The notes beneath the pieces were generated by a model. That model did not search any database, was not told where the DNA came from, and worked only from the letters and a program-made list of their open reading frames with translations. A stretch of 64,000 nt of DNA from Nocardia camponoti (lineage in GTDB: Bacteria > Actinomycetota > Actinomycetes > Mycobacteriales > Mycobacteriaceae), in NCBI RefSeq assembly GCF_014646135.1, contig NZ_BMMW01000003.1, forward strand, positions 655,025 through 719,024, given 5' to 3'. How positions within the stretch are numbered: the stretch's first letter is position 1; every line of letters begins with the position of its first letter. Positions 1 to 8,286 of this stretch are shown here, one piece after another. Both the position numbers and the translations under genes were made by a program.

Positions 1-408
1 CTGACGCAAAAACGCGCGATGCCGGTCGGCACGTTCGCCGAAACGGTCGCGTTCGCTCGCGTTGACCGAGGCGTTCACCAGGGGGTTGATCAGCGCGTAT
101 AGCGGCGAATGCATGCCGTCGAGCAGCGCTTCCATCGTGGCGCGCGCCTCGTTCGCATCGGTGATTCCCCATGCGCCAGTGAGCGTGTCGATCGCCAATT
201 CGCGGCGGTCACCGAGCGGGTGATCGCGCTCTGGCCCGAGCAAAAGTTCGTCGTGGAACGCGTCCCAGCGGGCGGAGTAGAACGCCCCGAGTGCGAGGCC
301 GCGCAATTCATCGTCGCTCATTTCGGCGCCCGACCAGTGGTCTTCTTCGCGCTCATCCAGTTCCGGATACGGGAAAGTGGTCAGCGCTGGTATTCCCCGA
401 GCAGGCAT
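1..408 (-). CDS. DUF1266-like protein, 3' end cut by window edge
   Basis: An open reading frame begins at an ATG at 408 and runs off the left edge, giving 136 residues without a stop. The protein is acidic at the start and carries the stretch LTGAWGITDANEARATMEAL followed by LLDGMH. This resembles the W-G-I...G-H core of DUF1266 proteins, a family of unknown function. There is no signal peptide or membrane segment in the visible part. The next gene to the right is on the other strand, so this gene reads leftward out of the window. The family call is from memory of the motif and is moderate; that the frame is coding is more certain, because its codons have strong third-position GC and no competing frame makes sense. 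Confidence 0.6.
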   Translation of the reverse strand, partial: MPARGIPALTTFPYPELDEREEDHWSGAEMSDDELRGLALGAFYSARWDAFHDELLLGPERDHPLGDRRELAIDTLTGAWGITDANEARATMEALLDGMHSPLYALINPLVNASVNASERDRFGERADRHRAFLRQ

Positions 409-470
409 GCGGTCGAGTCTAATGTTTTCTAGGCCTGCCGTGATATGCCACACAGGTCTATTGTTCCCGT

Positions 471-728
471 ATGTGTAGAAATATCACCGTCTTGCGTGGT
501 CTGGAGCCTGCCGCCACCGAGCAGGAGATCTACGCTGCCGCGCTGCAATATGTACGCAAAGTCGGCGGCATCTCCGGGCTGAGTTCAGTCACCAAGCCCG
601 CTGTCGACAAGGCCGTCGCCGCGATCGCGGAGGCGACAACAACCCTGTTGGCCGAATTGCCCGATCGCCGGGTGCCCCCGCCAACCGAACCACCACTTCG
701 CCGTATCGCTGCCAACGACGCGGGATAG
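471..728 (+). CDS. DUF2277 family protein
   Basis: A protein of 85 residues beginning MCRNITVLRGLEP, which is the characteristic start of DUF2277 proteins, followed by the conserved EQEIYAAALQYVRKVGGISG block. These proteins are small, soluble and of unknown function. Length and the N-terminal Cys-Arg-Asn match the family well, so the ATG at 471 is the natural start. The gene stands alone, 48 bases ahead of the aldehyde dehydrogenase on the same strand, and could share a transcript with it, although that gene has its own ribosome site. Confidence 0.88.
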   Translation: MCRNITVLRGLEPAATEQEIYAAALQYVRKVGGISGLSSVTKPAVDKAVAAIAEATTTLLAELPDRRVPPPTEPPLRRIAANDAG

Positions 729-776
729 GTGTTCTACTGCCGGTAGAACCTGTGTCAAAACAGTGGAGGCTCTACC

Positions 777-2303
777 GTGGCTGAACTCGATGTGCGAAAT
801 CCGGCAACCGGCGAAGTGGTCGGCCATGTGCCCGTCACCACCGCCGACGAGGTCGCGCGCGCTGTCGACCAACTGCGCGCGCACCAACCTGCTTGGGAAG
901 CACTCGGGGCCGACGGCCGCAAAGAGTGGTTGCTGAAACTGCAAGATTGGCTCATCGACAACACCGAGGAACTCGCCGCGGTGTTGCAGTCGGAAACGGC
1001 AAAGCCGCGCGTCGACGCGCTCATCGATCCTGCCTTCGCCATCGACCTGCTCGGCTATTACGCGCGCCGGGCTGCCAAGTTCCTCACCGACGAACATCCG
1101 TCGCCGCACAGTCCGCTCGCTCGCGCGAAGAAGCTCACGGTCACTTACCGGCCGTATCCGGTGGTTGGTGTGATCACGCCGTGGAACTTCCCGCTCGCGA
1201 TGCCAGCGATCGACATTTTTCCCGCGCTCGCCGCTGGCGCTGCCGTGATTCTGAAACCGTCTGAGGTCACGCCACTTTCGGCGGTCGAACTCGCGCGTGG
1301 CTGGGCCGAGATCGGCGCGCCGCCGGTATTCACCGTGGTCACCGGTGCTGGCGAAACCGGCGCGGCCGTTGTCGAGCATGCCGATTACGTGCAGTTCACC
1401 GGGTCAACGGGCACCGGTCGCAAGATCGGTACCATTTGCGCCGAGAAGCTCAAGCCCTACAGCTTGGAACTCGGTGGCAAGGACCCGGCGATCGTGCTCG
1501 CCGACGCCGACCTCGACCGCGCCGCGCACGGCATCGCCTACGGCGGCATGTTTAACGCTGGTCAGGTGTGCATCTCGGTTGAGCGCGTTTACGTCGAAGC
1601 GCCGGTTTACGACGAATTCGTCGAGAAGCTCACCGCGGCCGTCGCCGCGTTGCGTCAGGGTGCCGATGGGCGTGAGTCCAAAAACGACGTGGGCGCGCTC
1701 GCCAACGAAGCGCAGCTTCGCATCGTGGAACGCCACGTCGACGAGGCCGTCGCGGCAGGCGCGCGTGTCACGACCGGTGGTAAGCGCACTGGCGTCGGCA
1801 CGTTTTTCGCGCCAACCGTGCTCGTCGACGTTGACCATTCGATGGCCTGCGTCGCCGAGGAAACGTTCGGGCCAACGCTGCCGGTGATGAAAGTGGCCGA
1901 CGAGGCCGAAGCCATCGCGCTCGCTAACGACTCGCGCTACGGCCTTTCGGCGTCGGTGTGGACCGGCGACAAAGCACGCGGCGAACGTGTTGCGCGGCAA
2001 CTCAACGCGGGCGCGGTCAACATCAACGATGTCTTCGCGAATCTGTTCAATTTCGCGATGCCGATGGGCGGTTGGGGCGAGTCGGGCGTTGGCGCCCGCT
2101 GGGGCGGGGCGGCGGGTGTCCGCAAATACTGTCGCGCCCAGGCGATCACCGCGCCCGCGCTGCCGACGATGGCCAAGGAACTGATCTGGTTCCCCTATGA
2201 CATGAACAAGCTCGTGTTCGCGCTCGCTGCCATGCGAGCGGCTGGCGCGCGTGGTCGGAGGCGCTTTGACCTACCGCGCGTTTGGCGGTTGAAGGGCAAC
2301 TAA
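777..2303 (+). CDS. gabD2: succinate-semialdehyde dehydrogenase, NADP-dependent
   Basis: A 508-residue aldehyde dehydrogenase of full family length. The general-base Glu is in LELGGKDPAIV near residue 230 and the catalytic Cys in NAGQVCISVERVYV near residue 265. TPWNFPLA and FTGSTGTGRKI mark the cofactor-binding fold. It would oxidise succinic semialdehyde to succinate in the cytosol, linking glutamate or GABA breakdown to the TCA cycle. The start is GTG at 777 with a GTGGAGG ribosome site at 762-768. The overall sequence recalls mycobacterial GabD2 (Rv1731), but substrate specificity within this superfamily cannot be read with certainty, so other aldehydes remain possible. A perfect Crp-type palindrome follows eight bases after the stop. 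Confidence 0.82.
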   Translation: MAELDVRNPATGEVVGHVPVTTADEVARAVDQLRAHQPAWEALGADGRKEWLLKLQDWLIDNTEELAAVLQSETAKPRVDALIDPAFAIDLLGYYARRAAKFLTDEHPSPHSPLARAKKLTVTYRPYPVVGVITPWNFPLAMPAIDIFPALAAGAAVILKPSEVTPLSAVELARGWAEIGAPPVFTVVTGAGETGAAVVEHADYVQFTGSTGTGRKIGTICAEKLKPYSLELGGKDPAIVLADADLDRAAHGIAYGGMFNAGQVCISVERVYVEAPVYDEFVEKLTAAVAALRQGADGRESKNDVGALANEAQLRIVERHVDEAVAAGARVTTGGKRTGVGTFFAPTVLVDVDHSMACVAEETFGPTLPVMKVADEAEAIALANDSRYGLSASVWTGDKARGERVARQLNAGAVNINDVFANLFNFAMPMGGWGESGVGARWGGAAGVRKYCRAQAITAPALPTMAKELIWFPYDMNKLVFALAAMRAAGARGRRRFDLPRVWRLKGN

Positions 2304-2627
2304 AACCTTCCTGTGAGCAATCTCACAGCAGGTAGTGCGTGGCGGTGCGGGTTCGGCAATCTGCCGGTCACGGCCGCCTTTCGCATCGCGTCGGCGCAGG
2401 TCATCGACTGTGAAGTCGACCGCATTCGCGCTGGTCAATCGGTCCGCACGCGGGCCCCCACCGTCGGGCGCCTGATTGCGCGCAGCAAACGACCGGCCAA
2501 TGTCGCGAGCGACCATGCCAGGCCATATGCTGTGCGAACCAACCTGATGTCCGTTTTGATCCACCTGCGCGAACTTCCCGGCCCTTTTTGGCTGGATTTT
2601 CTCGACCTATTCTGATAGCAAGGGGCT
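2304..2627. other. gap between gabD2 and the LysR gene; no credible gene
   Basis: These 324 bases hold open frames of about 100 codons on each strand, but neither has a ribosome site or a recognisable protein. The features seen are the 18-bp palindrome at 2311-2328 and, at the right end, TATTCT at 2609-2614. That box is positioned as a -10 for the LysR gene and sits inside a small CTAT/ATAG dyad. Confidence 0.5.
2312..2327. promoter_or_regulatory. perfect Crp/GlxR-type box
   Basis: The sequence is TGTGA-GCAATC-TCACA, an exact match to the Crp family consensus. It extends by one base pair on each side and can also fold as a 7-bp hairpin with a CAAT loop. It lies 8 bases after the gabD2 stop and about 300 bases before the LysR start, so its target is unclear; it could also act as a weak terminator. 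Confidence 0.55.
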
Positions 2628-3527
2628 ATGGACCCGCATTTGCGCGATCTGCGGTATTTCGTCGCCGTCGCTGAGGAACTGCACTTTACGAACGCCGCTC
2701 AGCGCTTGCACATCGCTCAGCCGACGTTGTCACGCCAAATCCGGCAGCTCGAACGCCAACTCGACGTGGTCCTGTTCGACCGCAACCAGCGCAGTGTCGC
2801 GCTCACCGTCGCAGGCAAGGAACTGCTCGACGGCGCTCGCAAGATCCTTGAGCTCTGGGAAGTCACCAACGTCTCGCTGCAAGAAGCGGGCGAGGTGCTG
2901 CGCGTCGGCATCCAGTCCGCGCTCGGTCGCGGCCTGATCAACGACCTGGAAAGCGCGTCGGGACACCGTCTCGCGCTGCATGCCGCGTCATGGAACGACC
3001 CGTCGAGCGGGCTTGCTGGCCGTCAGGCTGACATGTCGCTGGTCTGGCTGCCGCTGCCCGACTCCAACCGGTACCGCTGGCAGGTGCTGCGCACCGAGCC
3101 GCGCTGGGTGCTGCTGCCTGAGTCGCACCCGTTGGCGAGCCAGGATTCAATCGACTTCACCGACCTGCTCGACGAACCCTTCGTCGCGTTGCCGACCGAA
3201 GCTGGCGCGATTCGCGACTTCTGGCTCGGCAACGACGCGCGCGGTGGTCGTCCCGCCAAGATCGGCGCGGAAGCCGCGACCCCGGAAGACAAGCTCGAAG
3301 CCGTGAGCCTCGGCCTCGGCGTGTGCTTGCTCGCCGAAAACAACGTGCCGATGTACCGCTGGCCTGGCCTTACCGCGCGGCCCGTGACGGGGTTGAGCCC
3401 GTGCGAACTCGCTGTCGCGTGGCGTGCCGACGACACCCGGCCGACCATTCTCGAATTCGCCGCACGCGCTGTCGCTGGTGGTTTCGCCGATCCTGCCCCG
3501 GTCACCGTCGCACCGCTGGCGGTTTAA
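2628..3527 (+). CDS. LysR family transcriptional regulator
   Basis: A 299-residue protein of standard LysR length. It opens MDPHLRDLRYFVAVAEELHF and continues AAQRLHIAQPTLSRQIRQLE, the N-terminal winged helix-turn-helix (residues 1-60), followed by an effector-binding domain (about 90-290). The ATG at 2628 has AAGGGG just upstream and a TATTCT box at 2609. LysR proteins usually act on a divergent neighbour and bind a small metabolite. Here the neighbour on the right is a convergent amidase whose stop overlaps by four bases, and gabD2 is upstream on the same strand, so the target cannot be told from position. The effector is unknown. Confidence 0.9.
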   Translation: MDPHLRDLRYFVAVAEELHFTNAAQRLHIAQPTLSRQIRQLERQLDVVLFDRNQRSVALTVAGKELLDGARKILELWEVTNVSLQEAGEVLRVGIQSALGRGLINDLESASGHRLALHAASWNDPSSGLAGRQADMSLVWLPLPDSNRYRWQVLRTEPRWVLLPESHPLASQDSIDFTDLLDEPFVALPTEAGAIRDFWLGNDARGGRPAKIGAEAATPEDKLEAVSLGLGVCLLAENNVPMYRWPGLTARPVTGLSPCELAVAWRADDTRPTILEFAARAVAGGFADPAPVTVAPLAV

Positions 3528-4870
3528 TTCAGCAGTTCAAGTTGGGCGGCGAGGCCAAGTAGCGTGGCCTCGCTGCCCGGCTGACCGATCAGTTGCGCGG
3601 CGAGCGGCGTGTGCGCGTGTGGGTGCGTACCCATCGGCAGCGAAGCGGCGGGCCAGCCGACGAGATTCCACAGGCCCGTGAAGGGCGCGTAGCGCAGGCA
3701 ACTCACCACATTCGCCGCCCATCCCCGGGTTGCCCATTGCCGGGCGCGCGGTGGTGACGCCGCGAGCGTCGGGGTGATGACCACGTCGAAGTTCTCGAAG
3801 AAGTCGAGCAGTCGCGATTCGATGCGGTCGAGCTGTTTTGGGCGCACGAGGTGTAGTGCGCGAATTACGCGACCGATCGTGAGATGTTTACGTGTGCGCT
3901 CGGGGAGTCGATCCGGTTCGGTGAGCGCGTCGGCGTCGTCGAGGGTCGCTGTTGTCCAGCGCAACAGCATCGCCGCCATCGTGCCCTCATAGGACAGTTC
4001 GATCGGCTCAACGTGATGACCGAGCGCCGCCGCGTGCGCGCCCGCGATGCGCGCGGCGGCCGTCCAGTGCCGGTCGACGTGAATCCACCGCGACGGGGAA
4101 GCCACCGCGACGCCGATCCGCAGCGTTCGCGGTTGATGCAATTCGGCGAGGTCAGGGCGACCGGCGAGCACCGAAAGACCAAGGGCCGCATCCGAAACCG
4201 TCGACGCGAAGATCCCGTTCTCGGCCAGCCCATCCCAGGAACTTGTGCCAATTTCGGCTGGCACAACCGACCGCCCCGGCTTGATCCCGAAAACCCCGCA
4301 CGCGGCGGCGGGCACCCGAATCGAACCGAGCCCGTCGGTGCCGTGCGCGATGGGAACCAACCCGGCGGCAACGGCGGCGGCCGACCCACCCGACGACCCG
4401 CCCGCACTTCGCCCGACATCATGCGGGTTGCGAGTGATGACCCCGTTGCTGTCGGTTGTCCCCCAGAGCCCAAGCTCCGGCATGGCCGTCGTCCCGACCA
4501 CGATCGCGCCAGCCGCCCGCAGTCGCGTGACGACAGGATGGTCGACCGCCACATTCTGCTTAACCGCAACCGGCACCCCCGCCAACGGCAACACATCAAG
4601 ATCAACACGCTGCCCGAGCGCGGCAGCTTCAGCCCGCGCATGCTCAGCCCGTACGCAGGCAAACGCATTGATCTTCCGATTCTCAGTTCCGATCCGCGTG
4701 AGCGCGTCAACGGCAACGTCAACGGGCGAAATCACCCCCGCCCGCACCCGCGCGGCAGTAGTACAAGCGGGCCCAACCAGCGGAAACGCAGGCTTCACCC
4801 TCGGGCGTTCAAAACACAGCTCATCGGCGTCCCAGGGCAGGGTCACCTCGTCATAGAGGTCATCGTGCAC
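3524..4870 (-). CDS. amidase signature family amidohydrolase
   Basis: A 448-residue member of the amidase signature family (GatA/AtzF/fatty-acid amide hydrolase fold). The Lys of the Ser-Ser-Lys triad is in VPVAVKQNVAV near residue 100, and the two serines are in GRSAGGSSGGSAAAVAAGL (near 150) and GTDGLGSIRVPA (near 175). It hydrolyses an amide bond to acid and ammonia; the substrate is not evident. The frame stays open far upstream through the repeat region. GTG at 4870 is preferred because AGGGGGAG lies 8 bases before it, the family fold begins shortly after, and the upstream part is repeat-derived. The stop overlaps the convergent LysR stop by four bases. Confidence 0.82.
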   Translation of the reverse strand: MHDDLYDEVTLPWDADELCFERPRVKPAFPLVGPACTTAARVRAGVISPVDVAVDALTRIGTENRKINAFACVRAEHARAEAAALGQRVDLDVLPLAGVPVAVKQNVAVDHPVVTRLRAAGAIVVGTTAMPELGLWGTTDSNGVITRNPHDVGRSAGGSSGGSAAAVAAGLVPIAHGTDGLGSIRVPAAACGVFGIKPGRSVVPAEIGTSSWDGLAENGIFASTVSDAALGLSVLAGRPDLAELHQPRTLRIGVAVASPSRWIHVDRHWTAAARIAGAHAAALGHHVEPIELSYEGTMAAMLLRWTTATLDDADALTEPDRLPERTRKHLTIGRVIRALHLVRPKQLDRIESRLLDFFENFDVVITPTLAASPPRARQWATRGWAANVVSCLRYAPFTGLWNLVGWPAASLPMGTHPHAHTPLAAQLIGQPGSEATLLGLAAQLELLN

Positions 4871-5097
4871 CGCGGATGCTCCCCCTCTGCCTAGACTTTC
4901 GCATTGCTTTGGGTCATCGGAATACGGGCGCTCAGCTAGCAACGCGAAAGCTATCATTTCGGCTGCCGCGGGAGGCTTGATGAGGAGTGGCGTGGCGGAA
5001 TCTATTTCGCCCTGCGAAGGGTTGAAGACGGCCGTCGCGAAGGGTTTAGGAACGAGCGCCCAGCATTCGACCGCGCATGCGGAGAGCGTCGAATTTG

Positions 5098-5740
5098 GGA
5101 TTATGCGCAGCTCGCGACGCGGAGCGAGCGGGCTAGCCCTAGTGGTCGAGTATCCGCGCAAAATGGACGCTCCGCAGCAGGCGAGCGCCGAACTTCGCAA
5201 GTAGCGCGCGGCTCGTGACGCGAAGCGAGCGGGCGAGCTGTCCATGCGGAGGACTCGCGCATTGCACATTGTGCGCAGCTCGCGACGCGAAGCGAGCGGG
5301 CTAGCCCTGGACGCGGGTATTCGCGCAAATGGACGCCCGTAGCAGGCGAGCGTCGACTCTCGCAGGTAGCGCGATGCTCGCGACGCGAAGCGAGCGGGCA
5401 AGCCCTGCGAGCGGTGGACGCGCACAAAACGGACGCCCCGCGGCGGCCGAGCGTCGAACTTGCACATTGTGCGCAGCTCGCGACGCGAAGCGAGGGGGCT
5501 AGCCCTGCGAGCAGAAGATTCGCTCGAACGGAGGCTTCGCGGCGGCGAGCGTCGAATCTCGCAGGTAGCGCGATGCTCGCGACGCGAAGCGAGCGGGCGA
5601 GCCCTGCAATCGACACGTTCGCGAGAACGTGCCCGGGCAACGGCCAGCAACATTCGAACGTGCACGGATCGAGCACCCGAATCTCGACCGTTGCGCGCAG
5701 CCCGCGATGCGAAGCGAGCGGTCGCGCCCCTGCAATCGAC
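5098..5740. repeat. array of seven palindromic repeats in two alternating types
   Basis: The core CTCGCGACGCGAAGCGAG (arms CTCGC/GCGAG) occurs seven times with few changes, starting at 5111, 5212, 5279, 5377, 5477, 5576 and 5701. It is followed each time by CGGGCTAGCCCT or a close variant. The bases before the core alternate: type A ends TTGTGCGCAG (5111, 5279, 5477, 5701) and type B ends GTAGCGCGATG or similar (5212, 5377, 5576). The spacing is mostly about 100 bp, so the higher-order unit is an A-B dimer of about 165-225 bp. Function unknown. Confidence 0.85.
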
Positions 5741-5811
5741 ACGTTCGCAGAAACTCAGCCAACCACCCGCGACCTCGAGGAGCGGCGGCCCCGCAGGGGC
5801 CGGTCGCGGCC

Positions 5812-5878
5812 GTCCGTCCGTTCAGGTGCCGTTGCGTAGGCGACGAAGGAGCAAGCAACGGTGCCTGAACGGACGGAC
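5812..5878. repeat. large inverted repeat with 24-bp arms
   Basis: Left arm 5812-5835 and right arm 5855-5878 pair over 24 positions around a 19-base loop. The only two mismatches become G-U pairs in RNA read rightward. A second short hairpin, CGGCCCC-GCA-GGGGCCG, lies just before it at 5786-5802. No gene flanks it closely, so it may be a stable RNA hairpin or a remnant of a mobile element. Confidence 0.75.
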
Positions 5879-6030
5879 CTCAGGGCCGCGACACGCGCGC
5901 GCCAGCGCGCCAAAAACACAGTTATGTACCGAATCCCTCCACCGAATACCCGTGGCAACGGCGGGCGGTCTACAACCCGCCATGTAAAGAACCCCCGACA
6001 GAAGCGGGCGGGCTTTTTCTTTAGAACCCG

Positions 6031-6500
6031 ACCACCCACGGGCTACGTTCAATCCCACGTCCCCATGCCCGCGCGCACCACACCCTCAGCGCATGAGCGC
6101 AAAGACCCAGGCTGGCCACCTTCACAGGAACGTCACCACTCCGGCCACTGGCCGCGCTTAAACCACGTCCCGCGCGCGTCCACAACCCTTAGTGCGGTCC
6201 GCCAGACATGGCTGGCCACTGCCACGAGAACGTCACCACTCCACCCACAGGCCGCGCTCAAACCCACGTCCCCACGCCCTGCGCGCGCACAACCCTCAGC
6301 GCGATCCGCCAAGACCTGGACTGGCCACCTCCACGAGAACGTCACCACTCCCCGGATGGGGTGGCGAGCCAACGACGCAGGCAGCAACCAGCCACGTCGC
6401 CACCCGCTCAAACCGCCGCAACCACGCCCTCGCGCGCCCACCCCCTGAGCGCACGATCCGCAAAAACCCGGGCGATCACCTTCGCAAGCACGTCACCACG
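6031..6500. repeat. four imperfect tandem repeats next to hpt
   Basis: Four copies of a unit of about 100-150 bp run head to tail at roughly 6031-6141, 6142-6241, 6242-6351 and 6352-6500. Each ends in CTGGCCAC...CACGAGAACGTCACCAC or a variant and contains GCGCGCACAACCCTCAGCGC-like sequence in the middle. The fourth copy carries about 40 extra bases. The array lies directly downstream of hpt and is unrelated in sequence to the array at 5098-5740. Confidence 0.8.
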
Positions 6501-6567
6501 GCCCATAAACACCCACCCGAGCGACACAAAAGTGCGGGCGGGCAACCTCACCCCACCCGCATCCAAC

Positions 6568-7119
6568 CTACGAATAAACAGCCGGGTCCAACGTCCCGAT
6601 GTACGGCAAATCCCGGTACCGCTCCGCATAGTCCAGCCCGTACCCCACAACAAACTCGTTCGGGATGTCGAACCCAACATTGGCCACATCAACCGGCGTC
6701 TTCAACGCATCCGGCTTGCGCAGCAACGTCACAACCTCAAGCGACGCCGGGTTGCGCGTCGACAGGTTTCGCATCAACCACGACAGCGTGAGTCCCGAGT
6801 CGATGATGTCTTCGACGATCAGCACATTTCGCCCAGCGATGTCTTTGTCGAGGTCCTTCATAATTCGCACAACGCCGGAGGACGACGTCGACGAGCCGTA
6901 CGACGAAACGGCCATGAATTCCAGCTGCACCGGGATCGGGAGCGCGCGGGCGAGGTCGGTGATGAAGAAGACCGCGCCTTTGAGGACGCCGATCAGCAGC
7001 AGGTCACCTTCGGGTGAGTCGGGCGGGTATCGCTTGGCGATGATCTCAGCGAGTTCCTGGGTTTTGGCCTTGATCTCGTCTTCGGTGATCAGCACCGACG
7101 CGATGTCGTCTCCGTACAC
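6568..7119 (-). CDS. hpt: hypoxanthine phosphoribosyltransferase
   Basis: A 183-residue purine salvage enzyme that joins hypoxanthine (and usually guanine) to PRPP to give IMP or GMP in the cytosol. The PRPP-binding loop VLIVEDIIDSGLTLSWL near residue 100 is unmistakable, and VLKGAVFFITDLARAL and FVVGYGLDYAERYRDLPYIG complete the family pattern. The start is GTG at 7119 with AGAAGGGA nine bases upstream. It follows tilS by 24 bases on the same strand, the usual actinobacterial pairing (Rv3625c-Rv3624c), so they are likely cotranscribed. The tandem repeats begin shortly after its stop and no clear terminator is seen. Confidence 0.95.
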   Translation of the reverse strand: MYGDDIASVLITEDEIKAKTQELAEIIAKRYPPDSPEGDLLLIGVLKGAVFFITDLARALPIPVQLEFMAVSSYGSSTSSSGVVRIMKDLDKDIAGRNVLIVEDIIDSGLTLSWLMRNLSTRNPASLEVVTLLRKPDALKTPVDVANVGFDIPNEFVVGYGLDYAERYRDLPYIGTLDPAVYS

Positions 7120-7143
7120 GGGAAGTGTCCCTTCTGTTCCTGA

Positions 7144-8169
7144 TCACTGCTCGGTTCGCGGCTGCGTGCGCACTGTCAGCGTGCCATGTTCGCGGGCGAC
7201 GACCAACCTGCGGGCCGGGTCGCCGCCGCCAACAGCGACCGCACCTTGCCCGCGCCATTCGCTCACGAGCGCGTCGATTGCTTGTAATTGCGCGTTCAGC
7301 GTGCGGTTGACCCCGTGTTGGGCGAGCCAGTCGCGGATCGCGCGGCGACGCACCGCGACGGGTGCAGTGGCAAGGATCTCGCAGGACAACCCGGCTGGAT
7401 CACTGTGCGCTACCGAACTCAGTTCGGCGGCGAGCCCGTCGATGACTTGGCCGTCGGCGCGGAGATGGTCGGCGGTTCGCGCGAGCGCTTGGGCGACGCC
7501 CCCGCCGAGCACGTCCTCAAGCAGCGGGAGCACTTCGGTGCGCAACCGGACTCGGGTGTACCTCGGGTCGACGTTGTGCGGGTCGTCCCACGGCGTAATC
7601 CCCAGGTCCGCGCACAGCCCGACGGTGTCGGCCCGCCGCACCTCAAGCAGCGGCCGCCCCCATGGCGCATTCCACGCGGCCATGCCCTGCAACGAGCGCC
7701 CACCCGCTCCGCGCGCGAGCCCAAGGAGGACGGTCTCGGCTTGGTCGTCAAGGGTGTGGCCGAGGAGCACGGGCCGCCCGTCGCGAACCTGTTCTAGCGC
7801 GGCGTAGCGGGCCTGCCGCGCGGCGGCTTCGACTCCCCCGACGCGCCCGACGTCAACGGGCACGACTCGCGCAGCGACGCACCCCAGTTCTAAGGCTTGG
7901 TCGACGGCCCGCGCGGCAACTTCCCCGGACCCACTTTGCAGCTGATGGTCGACAACAACCGCTTCGACTTCGCCAATCTCAGCAACAGCGGCAGCGGTCA
8001 ACGCGAGCGAGTCGGCTCCGCCCGACAGTGCGACAACAACACCACTGGGCCGAATAGGCAAGTCCCCCAACCACTTTCGCACACCACGCCGAACCGCAAG
8101 TGCGGCAGGAGTTTCCGGCAACGCCTTACGCGACACCAGCGCCACCGCGGTTTCGAACCAGAGTGGCAT
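7144..8169 (-). CDS. tilS: tRNA(Ile)-lysidine synthetase
   Basis: A 341-residue ATP-dependent enzyme that modifies C34 of the AUA-reading tRNA-Ile to lysidine. The PP-loop SGGADSLALTAAAVAE is near residue 49, and RQARYAALEQ and LLGHTLDDQAETVLLGLARG are the expected family blocks. The best start is the ATG at 8169, which gives the normal N-terminal length, but it has no clear ribosome site and lies inside the terminal arm of the inverted-repeat element at 8164-8262. An internal GTG (AVALVSRKAL) is the alternative. It is the first of a tilS-hpt pair. Confidence 0.93.
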   Translation of the reverse strand: MPLWFETAVALVSRKALPETPAALAVRRGVRKWLGDLPIRPSGVVVALSGGADSLALTAAAVAEIGEVEAVVVDHQLQSGSGEVAARAVDQALELGCVAARVVPVDVGRVGGVEAAARQARYAALEQVRDGRPVLLGHTLDDQAETVLLGLARGAGGRSLQGMAAWNAPWGRPLLEVRRADTVGLCADLGITPWDDPHNVDPRYTRVRLRTEVLPLLEDVLGGGVAQALARTADHLRADGQVIDGLAAELSSVAHSDPAGLSCEILATAPVAVRRRAIRDWLAQHGVNRTLNAQLQAIDALVSEWRGQGAVAVGGGDPARRLVVAREHGTLTVRTQPRTEQ

Positions 8170-8262
8170 TTTCGTGCACGTCTGCGGACCTTAGACCGGA
8201 ATCCGGGCAGTTCAGCGCGAATGTGCACGAAAATGCCATCCATTTGGCAACCACAAGGTTGC
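8164..8262 (-). repeat. 99-bp composite inverted-repeat element, copy 1
   Basis: A 75-bp unit (8164-8238) is bounded by perfect 16-bp inverted repeats, TGGCATTTTCGTGCAC and its complement. Eight bases away lies a hairpin, GCAACC-ACAA-GGTTGC, at 8247-8262. Read on the minus strand, the order is hairpin, 8-base spacer, 75-bp unit, exactly as in copy 2 at 16025-16123. The reversed copy 1 and copy 2 share the first 22 bases of the 75-bp unit. It lies between tilS and the metalloprotease gene, and its left arm contains the tilS start codon. Confidence 0.88.
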
Positions 8263-8286
8263 TATGCGCAGCCCGACTCCACCGCA

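Larger units (their letters stand above)
4871..6567. other. 1.7 kb gene-free region filled with repeats
   Basis: No frame here has a credible product. The left part (4871-5097) is plain and serves as the upstream region of the amidase. Then come an alternating palindromic repeat array (5098-5740), a large hairpin (5812-5878), and a patch at 5960-6018. That patch has a GGCGGG/CCCGCC hairpin and a CCCG/CGGG stem followed by five Ts at 6014-6018, a weak rightward terminator without an assigned gene. Last come four tandem repeats (6031-6500) reaching to the 3' end of hpt. Long open frames in several phases at once are a by-product of high GC. Confidence 0.6.

Noticed and set aside
2313..2615. A 100-codon rightward frame between gabD2 and LysR
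   Set aside because: No ribosome site, no family resemblance, and an opposite frame of similar length is equally open.
4871..5665. In-frame extension of the amidase by 265 codons
   Set aside because: It is made of repeat-derived sequence, other frames are open as well, and a good GTG with ribosome site exists at 4870.
5098..5740. CRISPR array
   Set aside because: Repeats are imperfect, spacing is about 100 bp rather than about 30, flanks are also repetitive, and no cas genes are near.
6133..6441. A 102-codon leftward frame through the tandem repeats
   Set aside because: Its protein merely reflects the DNA repeat, has no ribosome site and no recognisable domain.
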